From positions 4,340,495 through 4,404,494 of the forward strand of contig SSBO01000003.1 of assembly GCA_005281725.1 (NCBI GenBank): a stretch of DNA of 64,000 nt. The letters are read 5' to 3'. How positions within the stretch are numbered: position 1 is the stretch's first letter; each line of letters begins with the position of its first letter. The notes under the pieces were generated by a model, which saw only the letters and a program-made list of their open reading frames with translations, did no database searches and was not told the DNA's origin. Below, one piece after another: positions 61,063 through 64,000 of the stretch. This stretch comes from Wuchereria bancrofti. Lineage: Eukaryota > Nematoda > Chromadorea > Rhabditida > Onchocercidae. The position numbers were made by a program, and so were the translations under genes.

Positions 61063-63776
61063 CTAAACGTCGTATTGATTTGCTAATCGCTGCTTCAGCG
61101 GAGCAGGAAATTGTGACGTAAATGCTGTCCAATTCAAATCACCAACTTGTTGTCGAAAACCGTGTAAAATCTGAAGGGAACTACCAAAGTTGATGAATGG
61201 TTGTGTTGATTAGAACATAGAAACTTTTATTTTTATTCATATTTCCTATGTGATGCAAAGAAGAAACCATCGCTGTCCAGATGAATACGTTTATTTTATC
61301 ATTTACTAAAAAACTAGAACCGGTCGAGCAAAAATATATTCTGATCAAATTAATTATCCACTGATAATTTTTTCTGGGGTTGTCGAGAAAAATACATTGC
61401 AAAATGACTTTAGGAAAACACATCTAAGAAAACATTAACGATTCTTACCCTTGAAAACATCATTTTCAATTCAGGTTGCGGATTGTTCCAAGAAGCAATA
61501 GCATCGCATAAAAATATGAACTCCTGAAAAAGTCGCGAAGTTGATGAATGCTTCAATAAAATCTCAGTAGATTTCGGTATCTATTAATAAAATTTATGCT
61601 GATGAATAAACACACCAGCCAATAATGCGATCAATAATAATAAAAGGGCTTTGATTTCGAAATCCCGATAGGATACTCCTTATAATATGTCAGACTTTCA
61701 CAGAATATGTAAAATATCTAGTAACAGATGAAAAGAATACCGCAAGTACTCCAGCAGGGTTGAGATTAATCATGTTACACAGACCCCTAAAGGCGCTCTC
61801 TTTTTCTTCATTGTCGCGTATATTCCGCAGCGCCAAACACCACGGACGAATGAATTGTGGTAAGAACGGTGCTACTTCATTGGCACAGCTAATGCCCAAA
61901 CGACCAAGAGTTATTGCTGAAAGACCAAGTGTTATTGCAGATACATAAAAAATTCCCATGTTTTTAAATTGTTTCTTTCGAAACTTCTAAGGGAAATTAA
62001 AAAATGGAAGAAGGGGTCATACAGAAAGAGAACGAAAAAGAAAATTTCTAATACGAAGTTCAAAACAAAAAAATGAACAATCTCCAGAACTAAATAATGA
62101 AAATCTCGTACCAGTATTTTCTAGTAGTGTTTTTGGTCCCTTCTCTCTATTCATTACGATGATTAGAGCAGGCAATAATCCAAGAACGTGGGGACGCATA
62201 CTCTCACCCATCTTCATAGCTATTTCACCAATTGCCCATATCGAATTATTACAAACGGATATTGAATCAGGATCCAAATTCTGGGCCAAAATAGGAAGAA
62301 AGATATCTAAAACGCTACAGTACTTTATTTCATTGATAATTTAAAGTAATCCTTAAGTGAAACAACCTTAATTTAGCTTTAAAATTAATCCATTCTACAA
62401 AGTTTTTTTCTACTATATTAAATATATTAAATAAGTTCCTTTAGGTAATTAACGGTGAATGGAGGTAAAAATATAAAAGCCCACTTATATGAGGTTGCAG
62501 GTAATGATAACAAGCTTTGGATAAATCACCAAGCAAAGCAAATGAACTTTGCCGCACTTCAGCACTTGAATCCTGAAATAATTATTGCTGTTCTGCTCAA
62601 ATCAAAAACTTAAGTTTGGAAAATTTTCGAACAAATACAAATTTTGGGCGAAATGAAAATTCACGATATTGAATAATAAATACCATAGAGCACTGATAAA
62701 CGAGGGCAATAATTTGACTCGGTCCAACAAGAGAATCAATATGTTCGGCAAGTCCTTCTGCAAGTCCCGAGAGAAGATCCAATGCAACAATAAGGAAATC
62801 TTTGTCTGGCATGTCATATTCTGCCGGTCGCTCCATGGCAAGTTGCGATTGTTGTAAACAGCGTCCAATCAGTGCCGTACATCTTAATTAAAGTGATTAC
62901 TAAGTTAGACACGTGGAAATAACATAAAACGTGATCAAAAAAGAAGTCAAATATTTAGGTTTATCGCGAGAATCATGCACAACAAATCCTGCTAAACATT
63001 AAATTGTTTTATTTGAAAATAACGGTATAAAATCAATAGATGAAGAAACCTTTGAAAAACAGGTTCGCAGTATGGCAGGAAAGCCTCATGAAGAGCAGTA
63101 GCAACAGAAGATAAACATTCTAACAATGGAAACAGTTCCTTATCATCGTCACCAAGAGCAGCCCATTTTGACATCAACGGCCTCATAATTGTCTGAATAA
63201 GACAGATCATTCAAAAGATATTTATAACAAATTCTGATTCAGAAAGACAAGTGCCACAATTAACTGTTCGTGAAACAGACCTCAACGTACTGCGGTTCAT
63301 TCAAATTCGGACCAACACTGTCTGCTAATGTACCTACTGCATCATACAGAATGAGTAGATTTTTAGCCTGAAATACAATTCAGAATCACATGATACCAAA
63401 ATCAAGGAATTATACATATTGCAACAGTAGAGATCTGGAATAAACCATATTATTAAAAAAACGTTCTTATACATTCGCAAGCTGCAATTAGTATTATGCG
63501 ACTAAGTATCATGAAAAGATGTCTTAAGAAAATAAAGTATAAGATGTTGTAAATAGAAAAAAAAAAACAAATATTTTTTTAAACACCTCAATGCAAATCT
63601 GTAAAATTTAAGTATAAAATAGAAACTTGGTATCTGCTGAATGCTTCTACTAGAGTAGCAAGAATTTCGGGCAGGTATGGAACCAATTCCAAATTTGCTT
63701 CTTCTTCGAGGGTTGCAAATGCAGAGCATGCAGCTTCTTGCACTCGTTTACTGCCATCCAGAATACGAGCCAGTAA
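61063..63776 (-). CDS. TNPO1: Transportin-1 (importin beta-2), C-terminal half
   Basis: Nuclear import receptor for PY-NLS cargo such as hnRNPs; a HEAT-repeat solenoid. Nine exons in phase: 63627-63776, 63281-63367, 63050-63192, 62684-62882, 62485-62572, 62112-62306, 61741-61916, 61449-61523 and 61063-61170 (406 residues and stop). Diagnostic blocks: [148 protein letters not shown] and the end [24 protein letters not shown]. The similarity is close to exon-for-exon. The N-terminal Ran-binding half and the acidic loop lie beyond 64000. In C. elegans the equivalent is imb-2. Confidence 0.95.
61902..61938. repeat. Tandem duplication across a transportin 3' splice site
   Basis: GACCAAGAGTTATTGC at 61902-61917 and GACCAAGTGTTATTGC at 61923-61938, 21 bases apart, differ at one position. 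The first copy is the start of exon 61741-61916 and the second lies in the intron, so the acceptor region has been partly duplicated. Confidence 0.75.
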
Positions 63777-64000
63777 CTGAAAATTAATCTAGCAACGTAA
63801 ATTTCAGCCGAAAAATGGAGAATCCGTTATTACCAGTAGTGAAAAATTCTTAGCTCAGGAAGACATAATTCGCCGTGACCATGAAAATCCATGTTTCATA
63901 TTCTACAGAAAAAGGAAGAATGGTCAACAAATGGTTTCCTTTCAATCCTTGCAAAGGAGCTGATGAAACTGATAGTTTTTTAAATCAGGCCTTCAGTGTA
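63777..64000 (-). other. Transportin intron reaching the window edge
   Basis: 224 bases upstream of exon 63627-63776 on the gene's strand. No further HEAT-repeat exon could be read before the end of the window. Confidence 0.6.

Overview
This is AT-rich, intron-dense eukaryotic DNA. Coding sequence is split into short exons of about 40-390 bases, joined by GT..AG introns mostly of 60-500 bases. The animal is a nematode: there is a sperm-type MSP-domain gene, a protein tyrosine phosphatase of the type expanded in nematodes, and a GMP synthetase and other housekeeping proteins with nematode-like divergence. Intron sizes and base composition fit a clade III (spirurid/filarial) worm, but that is inference, not proof. 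No bacterial genes, rRNA, tRNA, CRISPR array or intact transposon was seen.

Layout. 1-2364 (-): the 5' part of KRI1, a ribosome-assembly protein, running out of the window at base 1. 3483-6365 (-): a TMEM59-like type I membrane protein. 6366-11954: a long stretch with no gene I can support. 11955-20441 (+): GMP synthetase, with two serine-rich exons far upstream that join it in frame. 21383-29870 (-): MED8, a 119-residue orphan and MED26, so two Mediator subunits lie on one strand. 31006-32880 (+): IFT43, divergent from MED26 across a GC-rich intergenic region. 34585-41274 (+): a complete 21-exon V-ATPase a subunit. 42155-53296 is an accessory block: an MSP-domain gene, a secreted three-finger (Ly6/activin-receptor-like) gene, two C-type-lectin-like genes arranged tail to tail, a complete tyrosine phosphatase, and a tiny three-exon gene. 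55998-58386 (-): THOC6, of the THO mRNA-export complex. 58662-59926 (-): a weakly supported membrane protein. 61063-63776 (-): the C-terminal half of transportin-1, entering from beyond base 64000.

Most housekeeping genes here act in gene expression: ribosome assembly, Mediator, mRNA export and nuclear import. GMP synthetase supplies guanine nucleotides and the V-ATPase acidifies organelles. The accessory block is different in kind: small, secreted or reproductive-type proteins, several probably lineage-specific.

Exon boundaries were set by hand by matching splice signals with reading phase across every intron. Where the phase did not close, the entry says so. An unexpected by-product is a recurrent, non-consensus 5' splice site, GTTCGT, needed in five introns of four genes.
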